64,000 bases of DNA from Aquisalibacillus elongatus (GTDB lineage Bacteria; Bacillota; Bacilli; Bacillales; Alkalibacillaceae). Positions 45,404-55,900 of the stretch are shown here, piece after piece. Position numbers and translations under genes: made by a program. Location of the stretch: contig NZ_RKRF01000007.1 in the NCBI RefSeq assembly GCF_003843875.1, forward strand, positions 620,001 through 684,000. Direction: 5' to 3'. The notes under the pieces are model-generated. The model was not told where the DNA came from, ran no database searches, and saw nothing but the letters and a program-made list of their open reading frames with translations. Positions within the stretch are counted from its first letter, which is position 1. Each line of letters begins with the position of its first letter.

Positions 45404-45673
45404 TTATCTACGTAGTCCTAATTTGTTAACTAAGTCACGATAGCGTTGGACGTCTTTATTACGTAAATAGTTTAGTAAATGACGACGTCTACCAACCATT
45501 TTCATCAATCCACGACGCGAGTGATGATCTTTCTTATGCTCACGTAAATGTTCATTTAGTGTATTGATTTGTTCAGTTAGGATAGCAACTTGAACTTCTG
45601 GTGAACCAGTGTCATTCTCGTGTGTCTTGAATTCATTGATTAATGCTTGCTTACGTTCTTGTGAAATGGCCAT
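45404..45673 (-). CDS. rpsO: 30S ribosomal protein S15
   Basis: Primary 16S rRNA-binding protein of the small subunit platform. It has 89 residues, the exact family length, with [32 protein letters not shown], the [14 protein letters not shown] signature and [21 protein letters not shown] precedes the ATG. A promoter and a structured leader of about 80 nt lie upstream. In several bacteria S15 represses its own mRNA through such a leader. Confidence 0.99.
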   Translation of the reverse strand: MAISQERKQALINEFKTHENDTGSPEVQVAILTEQINTLNEHLREHKKDHHSRRGLMKMVGRRRHLLNYLRNKDVQRYRDLVNKLGLRR

Positions 45674-45757
45674 CCTTTTTCACCTCCTATTTTTGATCCC
45701 CTAACCCCTAGCATTCGTCGGTGACTCGTAATGCCAAGATGAAAGGTTGATTAATCA
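45674..45757 (-). promoter_or_regulatory. Possible S15 autoregulatory leader
   Basis: Minus-strand leader of rpsO with GCATT and AATGC pairing around a loop that holds GTCACCGACG, and GGGGTTAGGGG next to the ribosome site. Its position fits the S15 leaders of Bacillaceae. The fold is not verified here. Confidence 0.45.
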
Positions 45758-45764
45758 CATTATT

Positions 45765-45793
45765 ACGATACATTTTTTTGACTTAAAATGCAA
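45765..45793 (-). promoter_or_regulatory. Putative SigA promoter of rpsO
   Basis: TTGCAT (45788-45793), 17 bp, TATCGT (45765-45770) on the minus strand, just before the ribF stop. Confidence 0.5.
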
Positions 45794-45796
45794 GTG

Positions 45797-46741
45797 TTAT
45801 CCCTTTGGAATTTGAAAGAAATTTTTAGTTTCGATCTCATCTTCCTTCATGCGGGCAATTAAATCATCAATATCATTAAACTTCTCCTCATCACGTATAT
45901 AGTAATGAAACTCTACACGAATGGATTGATGATATATATCTTCATCGAAATCAAACAAATGAACTTCTACGATAGGTCGTTCGATTCCATCTGTAAAGGT
46001 TGGATTATACCCAATATTCGCCATACCATAATAAGATTGCCCGTTGACGTATGCGTAAACAGCATAGACGCCTACCTTTGGAAGCTTTTGTTCGGTTGAT
46101 ATATGAAGATTCGCGGTGGGATATCCGATTTCCCTGCCTCGCTTTTCACCATGAATTACCTCTGCTGTAAGCGTAAAAGGTCTACCTAAAAGTTTTGTAA
46201 CAGCTTCTAACTGTCCTTCATTTAATAAATCCCTAATTCTAGTAGAGCTTACTTTGTCCCCTTCATATGACACTTTATCTACAACAGAATATGTTAACTG
46301 TCCATTAGCATATTCATTCATTTTTTGAATTTTTCCAGACCCTTTATGGCCAAATGAAAAGTCAAATCCACCGACAACATGTTTAACGTTAATATCAATA
46401 AAGAATTTTTGAACAAAATCCTCTGGGGATAATTTTGCCAGATCCTTATTAAATGTCACGATAAATAGATAATCAATGTTCAAGTCACTAAACAGCTTTA
46501 TTTTATCATCTAAAGATGTTATTAAAAAATCTTTTAAAGGCTCTTGTTTTAAGACAGATAATGGATGAGGATGAAAGGTCATAACAGCACTTTTAAGATT
46601 TCGTTCATCAGCCACACGTATAGCTTCATGTATCACTTCTTGGTGTCCTAAATGAAGACCGTCAAAATAGCCTACTGCCATGCTTACTGGATCCACATTA
46701 TAATAATCTTGATTTGGGTAATTTAAATGAATGACTTGCAT
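45797..46741 (-). CDS. ribF: Bifunctional riboflavin kinase / FMN adenylyltransferase
   Basis: Converts riboflavin to FMN and FAD (called RibC in B. subtilis). The N-terminal nucleotidyltransferase has MAVGYFDGLHLGHQEVI and the ISSTRIR-like SSTRIRDLL. The C-terminal kinase domain has GREIGYPTANLH and GVYAVYAYVNG with VEVHLFDFDEDIY. ATG at 46741 (314 residues) is chosen: GGTGA lies 5 nt upstream and it matches the family start. GTG codons at 46753 and 46750 overlap that site. It follows truB by 21 nt. Confidence 0.96.
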   Translation of the reverse strand: MQVIHLNYPNQDYYNVDPVSMAVGYFDGLHLGHQEVIHEAIRVADERNLKSAVMTFHPHPLSVLKQEPLKDFLITSLDDKIKLFSDLNIDYLFIVTFNKDLAKLSPEDFVQKFFIDINVKHVVGGFDFSFGHKGSGKIQKMNEYANGQLTYSVVDKVSYEGDKVSSTRIRDLLNEGQLEAVTKLLGRPFTLTAEVIHGEKRGREIGYPTANLHISTEQKLPKVGVYAVYAYVNGQSYYGMANIGYNPTFTDGIERPIVEVHLFDFDEDIYHQSIRVEFHYYIRDEEKFNDIDDLIARMKEDEIETKNFFQIPKG

Positions 46742-46762
46742 GTTCTTCACCACTTTTTGTCT

Positions 46763-47650
46763 TTAAAATACTTTATAAGGTTTCATCTTGCCGACTTTAG
46801 AAGGATGGTGTTGATAGACCGCAATTAATTCGTTTGATTCAGTGATGACTTTAAAAGTTGATACATCCTCTAATTCTTCCGGTAATTCTAGGACTTGTCC
46901 ATGTCTAAATCGGTATTCCTCATCAGGACTGATTGTATAACTTGGCAACGTTAAAACATCAGCCAACGAAATAAGAGATTCCGCCTTTGATTGTTCTAAT
47001 TCTTCAAAGGTAACCGTCTGGTCAATTGGAAAGTCACCAGCTTGTGTTCGGATTAATCGACTCATATGAGCAGGGTATCCTAATTTGTGTCCTATATCAA
47101 CGCATAACGTTCTTATGTATGTTCCGCTTGAGCAAGCTACTTTAAAGTTAAAACGCACATCACAATCATTATACCAAGTTAATTCATCTGATAACATCTT
47201 AATTTCATAAATGTTTACCTGACGACTTGGCCGTTCAACTTCAATACCTTCTCTGGCATACTCATATAATCGTTTGCCATCGACTCTAATTGCTGAATAC
47301 ATTGGAGGAACTTGTGTTATCCACCCTTGAAAACCTGATAATACACTTTCGCATTCATCAATTGTGAACGATTGATCTACGTTCTTTTTTTCAACGATTT
47401 CACCAGCTAAATCCTCAGTTGTCGTAGACTGCCCTAGTGAAATTTCAGCTTCATACTCTTTATTATTTAATGTTAGAAGAGAGGCAATTTTTGTTGCCTT
47501 ACCTACACAAATCGGCAGTACACCCTCAGCATCTGGGTCAAGAGTTCCTGTATGTCCTACTTTTTTTGTCTTAAAAATTTGTCTGATGCGAGAAACGCAA
47601 TCATGAGAAGTCATTCCTTTAGGTTTCCAGAGTGGAATTACACCGTTCAT
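46763..47650 (-). CDS. truB: tRNA pseudouridine(55) synthase TruB
   Basis: Makes pseudouridine 55 in the T-loop of tRNAs. It has the signature GVIPLWKPKGMTSHDCV, the catalytic Asp in VGHTGTLDPDAEGVLP, and RLYEYAREGIEVERPSR. CSSGTYIRTLCVDIG and a C-terminal PUA-like part follow. ATG at 47650 (295 residues) has GAGGAGGAG upstream. The in-frame ATG at 47665 would translate the ribosome site as RRSK. It lies between rbfA and ribF, with a hairpin before it. Confidence 0.97.
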   Translation of the reverse strand: MNGVIPLWKPKGMTSHDCVSRIRQIFKTKKVGHTGTLDPDAEGVLPICVGKATKIASLLTLNNKEYEAEISLGQSTTTEDLAGEIVEKKNVDQSFTIDECESVLSGFQGWITQVPPMYSAIRVDGKRLYEYAREGIEVERPSRQVNIYEIKMLSDELTWYNDCDVRFNFKVACSSGTYIRTLCVDIGHKLGYPAHMSRLIRTQAGDFPIDQTVTFEELEQSKAESLISLADVLTLPSYTISPDEEYRFRHGQVLELPEELEDVSTFKVITESNELIAVYQHHPSKVGKMKPYKVF

Positions 47651-47691
47651 CTTACTCCTCCTCATTAAAGGATTTCCTGTATGTACAATCT

Positions 47692-47720
47692 AAAAGGATA
47701 GACACAAGGCCTATCCTTTT
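47692..47720 (-). terminator. Hairpin between rbfA and truB
   Basis: A 10-bp stem AAAAGGATAG/CTATCCTTTT with a 9-nt loop. The T-tail is short on the minus strand (TTTTAGATTG), so it is probably a leaky operon-internal terminator. Confidence 0.6.
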
Positions 47721-47726
47721 AATAAA

Positions 47727-48077
47727 TTAGCGATCATCTTCATTTAGATCTTGAATAATTCGTTCAATTTTATTTCCATGTTCGATCGTTTCATCGATTT
47801 CAAATGTTAATTCTGGAACTTTTCGAAGTCTGATTCGATTGCCTATTTCAGAACGAATAAATCCTTTAGACTTGGCTAATCCAATTAGGGTCTCTTCCTT
47901 CTTTTCTTCATCTCCAAAAATAGAAATAAATACTTTAGCCTGCTGTAAGTCCCCTGAAACTTGAACATCTGTCACAGTGACAAAGCCGACACGCGGATCT
48001 TTAATTTTACGAGAAAGAATATCACCAAGTTCTTTTTTCATTTGTTCCGCCACTCGATTTGAACGAATATTACTCAT
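47727..48077 (-). CDS. rbfA: Ribosome-binding factor A
   Basis: KH-fold protein that binds the 30S subunit and helps mature the 5' end of 16S rRNA. Motifs are [35 protein letters not shown] and a [24 protein letters not shown] core with [12 protein letters not shown] at 48077 (116 residues) follows GAGGTGATC. The longer frame reaching 48110 overlaps ylxP and lacks support. It lies 23 nt after ylxP. Confidence 0.96.
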   Translation of the reverse strand: MSNIRSNRVAEQMKKELGDILSRKIKDPRVGFVTVTDVQVSGDLQQAKVFISIFGDEEKKEETLIGLAKSKGFIRSEIGNRIRLRKVPELTFEIDETIEHGNKIERIIQDLNEDDR

Positions 48078-48100
48078 GTCGATCACCTCAATATTGGAGG

Positions 48101-48379
48101 TTAGAGCCACTCATAGTCCACTACAGTGACTTCTAAGTCCGTTCGCATATCCATATGACGAACTACCTCTTGTAATGTTTTCTCAGCTATTACTTTTTGA
48201 TTTGAAACGATAGCTACTCCAAAAGCACATCGTTGCCACAAATCATGGTATTCTACTTCGGTAATGCTGACATTAAATTTCTTTCTAGTTTGATGAATGA
48301 GTTGTTTTAAAATGGACCTTTTCTCTTTTAAAGAGTGAACGTCGTACATCATGCATTCAACGTATGCATAACCAATCAT
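48101..48379 (-). CDS. ylxP: YlxP-like protein (DUF503)
   Basis: 92-residue DUF503 protein reading [28 protein letters not shown], then [24 protein letters not shown]. It has been proposed to act in ribosome assembly because of its constant place between infB and rbfA. This is not proven by the sequence. Its ATG overlaps the infB stop (48376-48379), so translation is coupled. Confidence 0.95.
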   Translation of the reverse strand: MIGYAYVECMMYDVHSLKEKRSILKQLIHQTRKKFNVSITEVEYHDLWQRCAFGVAIVSNQKVIAEKTLQEVVRHMDMRTDLEVTVVDYEWL

Positions 48380-50532
48380 TTGCGTTCAATTTCCCTCATT
48401 TCAAATGCTTCTAGATAATCCCCAACTTTAATGTCATTATAGTTTACCACGGTTATACCACATTCATAACCTTGTTGGACTTCTTTTGCATCATCTTTAT
48501 AACGTTTTAATGAGTCAATTTCACCTTCAAAGATGACAACACCATCACGAACAACGCGTATACCAGAGTTACGTTTTACTTTTCCATCTGTAACGTAACA
48601 ACCCGCAATAGTACCTACTTTAGACACTTTAAACGTTTCACGCACCTCTACTTGACCAATGATTTGCTCTTCAAATTCAGGATCAAGCATACCTTTCATA
48701 GCAGCTTCAATTTCTTCAATCACTTTATAGATGACACGATGTAATCGGATATCAATCTTCTCTTGCTCTGCCGTTCGCTTAGCATTGGCATCTGGACGAA
48801 CATTAAAACCGACCACAATCGCGTTAGAAGCAGATGCAAGAATTATATCAGATTCCGTAATAGCACCAACACCTGTATGAATAATCTTAATATTGCAGCC
48901 TTCAACTTCTATTCTTTCTAAAGAGGATGCTAATGCTTCAACAGTTCCTTGAACGTCTGCCTTAACAATAACGCTGATTTCCTTAACGTCACCTTGTTGA
49001 ATCTGTTTAAATAAATCATCTAAATTTAACTTTCCAGACTCTTCACGTTGTGATTCAATTTGTTTTTCTTTTCTTAGTTCAGCAATGCGTTTAGCGTCTT
49101 TTTCATCTTTGAAGACGACAAAACGGTCACCTGCTTTTGGTACATCTTGTAAACCAATAACCTCAACAGGTGTAGATGGGCCCGCTTCTTTAACCCGCAT
49201 ACCTAAATCGTTTGTCATCGCACGTATTTTACCGAACGTGTTTCCGACTACTAATGGATCGCCGACTCTTAAAGTTCCATTTTGAACTAAGAATGTAGCG
49301 ACTGGTCCTCGACCTTTATCTAGTTCAGCTTCTACAACGGTACCATTAGCAAAGCAATCTGGGTTTGCTTTTAATTCTTCTACTTCAGCTACTAGCTTAA
49401 TCATCTCAAGTAAATCGTCAATACCATCACCTTCAATTGCTGATAAAGGAGCGAAGATGGTCTCGCCTCCCCAATCTTCAGGAACTAATTCATATTCCAT
49501 CAATTCCTGCATCACACGGTTTGGATCAGCACCTTCTTTATCCATTTTATTAACAGCAACAATGATTGGTACCCCTGCTGCTTTCGCATGGTTCACGGCC
49601 TCTACAGTTTGAGGCATAACACCATCATCTGCTGCAACAACTAAAATGGCGATATCAGTCACTTGAGCACCGCGGGAACGCATACTGGTAAAAGCAGCGT
49701 GGCCAGGTGTATCAAGAAATGTTACTTTTTTGCCTTGTGTTTCGATTTGGTAAGCTCCAATATGTTGAGTAATTCCTCCCGCTTCACCTTCTGTTACTTT
49801 AGTGTGGCGGATGGAATCTAACAACGTTGTTTTACCGTGGTCAACGTGCCCCATGATGGTCACAACTGCTGGGCGTTCTTGTAGAGCTTCCTCTGAATCT
49901 TCTTCAATAAAGTTGTCTAAATCTGTTTCTTCTACAACAATTTCTTCTTCAACCTCTACACCATAATCATCACAAATTAATTCAATGGATTCTTTTTCTA
50001 GTGTTTGGTTTATTGTTGCCATAACACCAAGCATCATGAGTTTCTTAATAATTTCTGAGCTGTCTTTATTTAACTTATCAGCTAATTCTCCAACCGTTAA
50101 AGATCCTTGGTAAGTAACTTTATCTGGTAATCCTTGAGGTTGTTGTTTTGCCTCAGGTCGTTTAGATTGTTTATGGTTCCCTTTACTCTTTTGGTTCTTC
50201 TTTTGCTGTTGTTGTTTATTTTGATTGGATTTTTTCTTATGTTGATTAGAATTCGATTTCGACTGATGTTGTGGTTTTGAACCTTGGTTAGATTTATTTT
50301 TTTGCTCTTGTTTTGGCTGTGATTGTTGTTTTGGCTTTGCTTCTTGTGTTGATTCTTGTTTGTTTTCATTTGTTGTAGGATTTAGTTTTTGATCTAGTTG
50401 TCTAATGGCATTCTCCGTAATTGTTGACATATGGTTAGATACTTCAATATCTAATTCTTGTAAATGATTAATAACTTCTTTGCTTTTTAAATTATTTTGC
50501 TTAGCATACTCATATACTCGCATTTTTTTCAT
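48376..50532 (-). CDS. infB: Translation initiation factor IF-2
   Basis: GTPase that brings initiator tRNA to the 30S subunit. The 718 residues start with the IF2N helix ([24 protein letters not shown]). A linker of about 85 residues (roughly 48-135) is built nearly only of Lys, Gln, Asn and Ser. A second IF2N part ([25 protein letters not shown]) follows. The G domain has [24 protein letters not shown] and NKMD, and domains II-IV close the protein. The ribosome site is GGGGGTGA. A second ATG three codons later is possible. It follows ylxQ by 16 nt in the nusA operon. Confidence 0.98.
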   Translation of the reverse strand: MKKMRVYEYAKQNNLKSKEVINHLQELDIEVSNHMSTITENAIRQLDQKLNPTTNENKQESTQEAKPKQQSQPKQEQKNKSNQGSKPQHQSKSNSNQHKKKSNQNKQQQQKKNQKSKGNHKQSKRPEAKQQPQGLPDKVTYQGSLTVGELADKLNKDSSEIIKKLMMLGVMATINQTLEKESIELICDDYGVEVEEEIVVEETDLDNFIEEDSEEALQERPAVVTIMGHVDHGKTTLLDSIRHTKVTEGEAGGITQHIGAYQIETQGKKVTFLDTPGHAAFTSMRSRGAQVTDIAILVVAADDGVMPQTVEAVNHAKAAGVPIIVAVNKMDKEGADPNRVMQELMEYELVPEDWGGETIFAPLSAIEGDGIDDLLEMIKLVAEVEELKANPDCFANGTVVEAELDKGRGPVATFLVQNGTLRVGDPLVVGNTFGKIRAMTNDLGMRVKEAGPSTPVEVIGLQDVPKAGDRFVVFKDEKDAKRIAELRKEKQIESQREESGKLNLDDLFKQIQQGDVKEISVIVKADVQGTVEALASSLERIEVEGCNIKIIHTGVGAITESDIILASASNAIVVGFNVRPDANAKRTAEQEKIDIRLHRVIYKVIEEIEAAMKGMLDPEFEEQIIGQVEVRETFKVSKVGTIAGCYVTDGKVKRNSGIRVVRDGVVIFEGEIDSLKRYKDDAKEVQQGYECGITVVNYNDIKVGDYLEAFEMREIERK

Positions 50533-50548
50533 ACATTCACCCCCGTGA

Positions 50549-50848
50549 TTAATCGTTAATTAATTGCAAAAACTTTTTCGTGAATCCTTCGTCTTTTATG
50601 GCTACTGCTACTCGATTTTTTTTACCAATCGCTTGCGAGATCTCTTCTCTTGAATCAACTATTTTATAAGGTATTCCATAACTTTTGCACTTATCTGTTA
50701 GCTTCTTTTTTGTGTTAGAAGAAGCATCATTTGCAATTAAAACTAACGTCGCTTGTTTCGTTCGAATATCGTGAACAATCGTCTCTTCACCTAAAGATAC
50801 TTTGTTTGCGCGTATCGCTAGGCCTAATAAATTTAAGTATGAACTCAT
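50549..50848 (-). CDS. ylxQ: YlxQ, L7Ae-family RNA-binding protein
   Basis: 99-residue L7Ae/L30e-like protein that in the family binds kink-turn RNA. It contains [46 protein letters not shown], the usual glycine-rich start and basic helix. It lies between ylxR and infB, overlapping ylxR by 4 nt (50845-50848), in the order known from B. subtilis. Its RNA target is unknown. Confidence 0.95.
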   Translation of the reverse strand: MSSYLNLLGLAIRANKVSLGEETIVHDIRTKQATLVLIANDASSNTKKKLTDKCKSYGIPYKIVDSREEISQAIGKKNRVAVAIKDEGFTKKFLQLIND

Positions 50849-51111
50849 GATTCAGTCACCTTTTGCAGCAATTCTTGATATAATTCGTCATCTATGTTGG
50901 TGTTCAAATGTCTCTGTAGAACATTAGATTGTTGAGCTTTTTGAATCACTTCAGGATCTTTACTTAAATAAGCCCCTCTACCATTCTTTTTTCCAGTTTC
51001 ATCTACAAAGACGTCTCCTTCTTTGTTTCGAACCACTCTAATTAATTGCTTTTTAGGAAACATTTCTTGAGTCACTACACATTTTCTTAAAGGTTCTTTC
51101 TTATTACCCAT
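50845..51111 (-). CDS. ylxR: YlxR family protein (DUF448)
   Basis: Small basic protein of 88 residues with LRKCVVTQEMFPKKQLIRVVRNKEG and the family GRGAYLSKDPE motif, which is a predicted RNA-binding surface. Related proteins have been reported as nucleoid-associated or RNase P-related regulators, so the function is open. ATG at 51111 follows AAAGGGGGAG. The longer TTG frame at 51132 would translate the ribosome site and overlap nusA. It lies between nusA and ylxQ. Confidence 0.94.
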   Translation of the reverse strand: MGNKKEPLRKCVVTQEMFPKKQLIRVVRNKEGDVFVDETGKKNGRGAYLSKDPEVIQKAQQSNVLQRHLNTNIDDELYQELLQKVTES

Positions 51112-51124
51112 GTTCACTCCCCCT

Positions 51125-52201
51125 TTATTCAAGATCGAAAGTGTCAGGATCTTCGTCTAATAAACCTTCTTCTCTTGCCTCAGATTCACTTTTAATATCG
51201 ATTTTCCAACCTGTTAACTTAGCCGCAAGCCTTGCATTCTGACCTTTTTTACCAATAGCAAGTGAAAGTTGGTGGTCAGGAACAATGACAGTTGTTGCTT
51301 GGTCTTCTTCATCAACTAAGACGTCAATAACTTGTGATGGACTTAAGGCATTTGATATATACACAACTGGATCTTCAGACCAATGAACGATGTCAATTTT
51401 CTCTCCACGAAGTTCATCGACAATCGTTTGGACTCTTTGACCACGTTGACCTACACACGCACCGACTGGATCAATTTCAGGATTTTCAGCATATACACTT
51501 ATTTTAGAACGATCGCCCGCTTCTCTAGCAACCGATCTTAACTCAACAATACCTTCATAGATTTCAGGTACTTCCATCTCGAATAATCGTTTTAATAAAC
51601 CAGGATGAGTACGGGATACAAAAACTTGTGGTCCTTTTCCGCTATTTTCAACTCTTGTGACATATACTTTAATTCGATCGTGAATATCGTATGATTCATT
51701 TGGCATAATTTCATTTAGAGGTAATTTACCCTCGATTTTACCTAAATGAATATATAGGAAACGATTGTCCTTACGTTGTACCTTCCCTGTCATGATGTCA
51801 TCCACACGATCCATAAAGTCATTGTAAATCACACCGCGTTCAGCTTCACGCACACGCTGGGTGACAACCTGCTTAGCCGCCTGAGCTGCAATACGGCCAA
51901 AATCTCTTGGTGTCACTTCGTGCTCAACGACGTCACCTACTTCATAAGATGGGTCCATTTCTTTTGCCTCATCTAATGCAATTTCTGTTTGGTCATCAGT
52001 AACTTCATCGACAACTTCTAACCTCGCAAAAACTTTCATTCCATCGTTTTCATTCAGCTCAACTCTCACGTTGGTCTTAGAGTTAAAGTTCTTTTTGTAA
52101 GCTGATACTAATGCAGCATCTAATGCTTCTAATAAAATTTCTCTGTCGATCCCTTTTTCTTCAGATAAATACTCAATCGCACTATAAAGTTCCGAACTCA
52201 A
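51125..52201 (-). CDS. nusA: Transcription factor NusA
   Basis: RNA polymerase-binding factor that affects pausing, termination and antitermination. It has an N-terminal polymerase-binding domain (about 1-130), an S1 domain (GKVQRKDNRFLYIHLGKIEGKLPLNE), KH1 (VGACVGQRGQRVQTIVDELRGEKIDIV) and KH2 (LAIGKKGQNARLAAKLTGWKIDI). The 358 residues lack the C-terminal repeats of enterobacterial NusA, as usual in Bacillota. The start is TTG at 52201, with GAGGAGGT 7 nt upstream, so initiation may be held down. It follows rimP by 18 nt. Confidence 0.97.
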   Translation of the reverse strand: MSSELYSAIEYLSEEKGIDREILLEALDAALVSAYKKNFNSKTNVRVELNENDGMKVFARLEVVDEVTDDQTEIALDEAKEMDPSYEVGDVVEHEVTPRDFGRIAAQAAKQVVTQRVREAERGVIYNDFMDRVDDIMTGKVQRKDNRFLYIHLGKIEGKLPLNEIMPNESYDIHDRIKVYVTRVENSGKGPQVFVSRTHPGLLKRLFEMEVPEIYEGIVELRSVAREAGDRSKISVYAENPEIDPVGACVGQRGQRVQTIVDELRGEKIDIVHWSEDPVVYISNALSPSQVIDVLVDEEDQATTVIVPDHQLSLAIGKKGQNARLAAKLTGWKIDIKSESEAREEGLLDEDPDTFDLE

Positions 52202-52219
52202 CAGTCTTACCTCCTCATA

Positions 52220-52690
52220 TTAAAATGTAACGGCAATATTGGCTTTTGCCACTTTATCAAAAGGTATTTGTACCTCTTTTTCTCTTGTTTTTTCTTTCAC
52301 CATTAACGTAATCAAATCATCTTCGAATGATGTTAAATCGCCATAAAATTCTTTTTCATGGTTAATTGGCTCGTATGTTTTTACATATATATGTGATCCT
52401 ACGAACCGTTCAAAATCTGAACGTTTCTTCAACCTTCTTTCAACACCTGGAGAAGATACTTCTAAAAAGTATGCTTGCTCAATAGGATCAACTTCATCTA
52501 ATTTTTCGCTTAATTGTTCACTTACTTTTCCGCAGTCTTCAATATCAACTCCGCCTTCTTTATCAACATATACGCGTAAAAAGTAATTTTTCCCCTCTTT
52601 AACGAATTCAACTTCTACTAATTCTAAGTTTAAATCTTCAACAATAGGTTGAACTAACTCTTCAGTTAAAGAAATAATCTTTTTACTCAA
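52220..52690 (-). CDS. rimP: Ribosome maturation factor RimP
   Basis: Needed for 30S subunit maturation. At 156 residues it is typical, with LVEVEFVKEGKNYFLRVYVDKEGGVDIEDCGKVSEQLSEKLD, then PYFLEVSSPGVERRL-type AYFLEVSSPGVERRLKK and a C-terminal Sm-like domain. It starts with TTG at 52690, where AAGGAGG lies upstream at normal spacing. It opens the rimP-nusA-ylxR-ylxQ-infB-ylxP-rbfA unit. Two hairpins separate it from polC. I see no clear SigA promoter in 52691-52771. Confidence 0.96.
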   Translation of the reverse strand: MSKKIISLTEELVQPIVEDLNLELVEVEFVKEGKNYFLRVYVDKEGGVDIEDCGKVSEQLSEKLDEVDPIEQAYFLEVSSPGVERRLKKRSDFERFVGSHIYVKTYEPINHEKEFYGDLTSFEDDLITLMVKEKTREKEVQIPFDKVAKANIAVTF

Positions 52691-52771
52691 CTGAATACCT
52701 CCTTAAAGGAAAAAGATCAAAACAACTAGTTTTTAATAGTATTTTTCAGCTAAATGATCTCATTCAATAAA

Positions 52772-52797
52772 TTTCCCTGCTGATGACAGCAGGGAAA
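52772..52797 (-). terminator. Second hairpin after polC
   Basis: A perfect 11-bp stem TTTCCCTGCTG/CAGCAGGGAAA with loop ATGA. The minus strand continues TTTATTGAATG. With the hairpin at 52815-52832 it isolates rimP from polC. Confidence 0.75.
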
Positions 52798-52814
52798 GTA
52801 AAGATAAAACGAAA

Positions 52815-52832
52815 GAGTGGGTCGCCCCACTC
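52815..52832 (-). terminator. First terminator after polC
   Basis: GAGTGGG pairs with CCCACTC around TCGC, then TTTCGTTTTATC on the minus strand. Confidence 0.72.
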
Positions 52833-52904
52833 CTTTTAAACCTTAACGTATCTTTTGCTTAACCAATTGAAAATATACCATAAACCCCTATAAAATGCAA
52901 CAAC

Positions 52905-55900
52905 TTAGAACAGTGATAGCTGATTTTGATCAGGCAATCCTTCTAAACAACCATGTTCATCTAAGTATTCTAATACTGTTTTAGAAATACGACTGCGTTC
53001 TCTTAAATCTTCTTTAGATAAGAATTCACCGTCTTCTTTTGCCTTCACAATGTTAATTGCCGCATTCGTCCCAAGTCCATCAACAGCGTTAAATGGAGGA
53101 ATGAGCGTATCACCATCCACTAAAAACTCACTTGCAGTTGAGCGATAAAGATCTACTTTTTGGAATGAGTAGCCTCTTTCACACATTTCAAGCGCTAGCT
53201 CTAATACTGTTAGTAAACTCTTTTCTTTAGGTGTAGCATCATTACCTTTATCTAAAATCTCTTGAACTCTAGACCTGATCGCTTCTGAACCTTTAACCAT
53301 CGTATCTAATTCAAAATCGCTTGCTCTAACTGTGAAATAAGCCGCATAGAATTCTATTGGATAATGCACTTTAAAATACGCAATTCTAACAGCCATTAAT
53401 ACATAAGCGGCAGCGTGTGCTTTCGGGAACATATATTTAATCTTCAAGCAAGAATCAATATACCAATCTGGGACACCATGCTTTTTCATCTCTGCAATCC
53501 AATCATCGGATAACCCTTTACCTTTACGAACGTGTTCCATAATTGTAAATGCTAAAGAAGCTTCTAACCCTTGGTGCATTAAATAGACCATAATGTCATC
53601 ACGACATCCGATAACATCACCAATTTCACAAATACCATCATTAATTAATTCTTGAGCATTTCCTAACCACACGTCAGTTCCATGAGATAAACCTGAGATA
53701 ATAACCAATTCTGCAAACGTCGATGGTTTTGTATCTTCAAGCATTTGACGAACAAAACGCGTCCCAAATTCTGGTACACCTAGCGTACCAGTTTTACACA
53801 TAATTTGATCAGGTGATACACCTAATGGCTCTGGTCCTTCAAAAATTTTCATAACCTCTGGATCATTCGTTGGTACATCTTTCGGATCAATCCCAGTTAA
53901 ATCCTGAAGCATTCTGATGACGGTCGGATCATCGTGCCCGAGTATATCTAGCTTTAATAAGTTATCGTGTATAGAATGGAAATCAAAATGCGTTGTCTTC
54001 CATTCCGCATTCCGGTCATCCGCTGGGTACTGAATCGGTGTAAAGTCATAAATTTCTAAATCATCCGGTACAACGATAATACCACCAGGGTGTTGTCCTG
54101 TTGTACGTTTTACACCTGTACAACCTTTAACCAATCTTGAAATTTCAGCTTGCCGGTACATTAATTGATGATCTTGAGCATAGCCTTTCACAAATCCAAA
54201 TGCTGTTTTTTCAGCTACCGTCCCAATTGTCCCTGCACGATACACATTTTCTTCACCAAATAATACCTTCGTATAATGGTGTGCTTTTGGTTGGTATTCA
54301 CCTGAGAAGTTCAAATCAATATCAGGTACCTTATCACCTTTAAATCCTAAGAACGTCTCAAATGGAATATCTTGACCATCACGAACTAAATCAGCTCCGC
54401 AGTTTGGACAAGTTTTTTCCGGGAGGTCAAACCCTGAACCAACAGATCCATCATTGAAAAATTCATAAAAACTACACTGGTCACAAACATAATGTGGCGG
54501 TAATGGGTTCACCTCAGTTATATCCAGCATCGTAGCGACAAAAGATGAACCGACTGATCCACGTGAACCAACTAGATAACCATCACTAAGTGATTTCTTA
54601 ACGAGTTTCTCTGAAATTAAATAGATAACCGAGAACCCATTATCAATAATACTCTTTAATTCTTTCTCTAATCGGTTAACGACAATCTCTGGTAAATCAT
54701 CACCATAAATTGATTTAGCACGCGTATAACACGTATCTATAATTTCATCGTCTGCACCTTCAATGTTCGGTGTATATAAATCATCTTTTACTGGTTTTAC
54801 ATCTTCAACTTGATCCGCTACCCAATTCGTATTTTCAATCACAACCTCTTTTGCTTTTATCTCACCTAAAAAGGCAAAGTCTTCAAGCATCTCGTTGGTT
54901 GTTTTGAAATATACATCTGGAACAGTTTGTCTGTTTAGAGGGTTACCGCTTTGAGATGCAATTAACATTTGTCGATAGATTTTTTCGTGCGGGTCTAAGT
55001 AATGAGTGTTGCCCGTTGCTACAACTTTCTTATTTTGTTTCTCACCTATTTTAACGAGCTTTTTAATTAATTGTTTGATATGTTCAACGGATTGAACTTG
55101 TTCTTTTTCGATTAAGTGATAATAGTTCATCGGTGGTTGAACTTCAATATAATCATAAAACTCAGCGACTTTTTCAGCCTCATCCTCTGATTTTAAGGCA
55201 ATCGTATCGAATAACTCACCCTGGTCACAGCCAGAACCAACTAAAATTCCTTTACGATGTTCAACTAATTTCGATCGAGGAATTCTTGGGACTCGATAAA
55301 AATAATCCACATGTGCCATTGAAATTAATTTAAATAAGTTCTTTAGACCTTCCTGCGTCTGAGCGATTAAAATAGCATGATTTGGGCGAGAACGCTTATA
55401 TGCATCTCCTTCACCTACGTGACGATTTAATTCATGATGCTGTTTCATTTCTTTTTCCAATGCCGATTTAACTAAACTCCACAATAAATAACCTGTTGCC
55501 TCTGCGTCATAAATCGCACGGTGATGCTGTGTTAGTTCAATATTTAAGTGCTTACATAACGTATTAAGTCGATGGTTTTTAAGCTCAGGGTATAATAAAC
55601 GTGCAAGTTCTAACGTATCGATAACAGGGTTTGAAACTTTTTCGATTCCCATACGCTGAAAAGCTGCATTAATGAACCCTATATCGAAACTAGCATTGTG
55701 CGCAACTAAGATGTCATTTCCCATCCATTCATTAAAATCAGACATAACATCTTCAATCTCTGGCGCATCAGCAACCATATCATCGGTGATTCCCGTTAAG
55801 TCGATGGTTGTTTGACTTAGTTTTTGATGCGGATTTGCAAATCTCTCGAACCGATCAATAATCTCACCTTGATAAATCTTCACCGCTGCAAGTTCAATAA

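Noticed and set aside
50097..50369. Second minus-strand frame of 90 residues inside infB
   Set aside because: A frame-shifted reading of the low-complexity Lys/Gln linker of IF-2 with no ribosome site.
52691..52771. SigA promoter for rimP-nusA
   Set aside because: TACTAT is present but the only fair -35 (TTGAAT) is 20 bp away. A promoter is likely here but cannot be placed.
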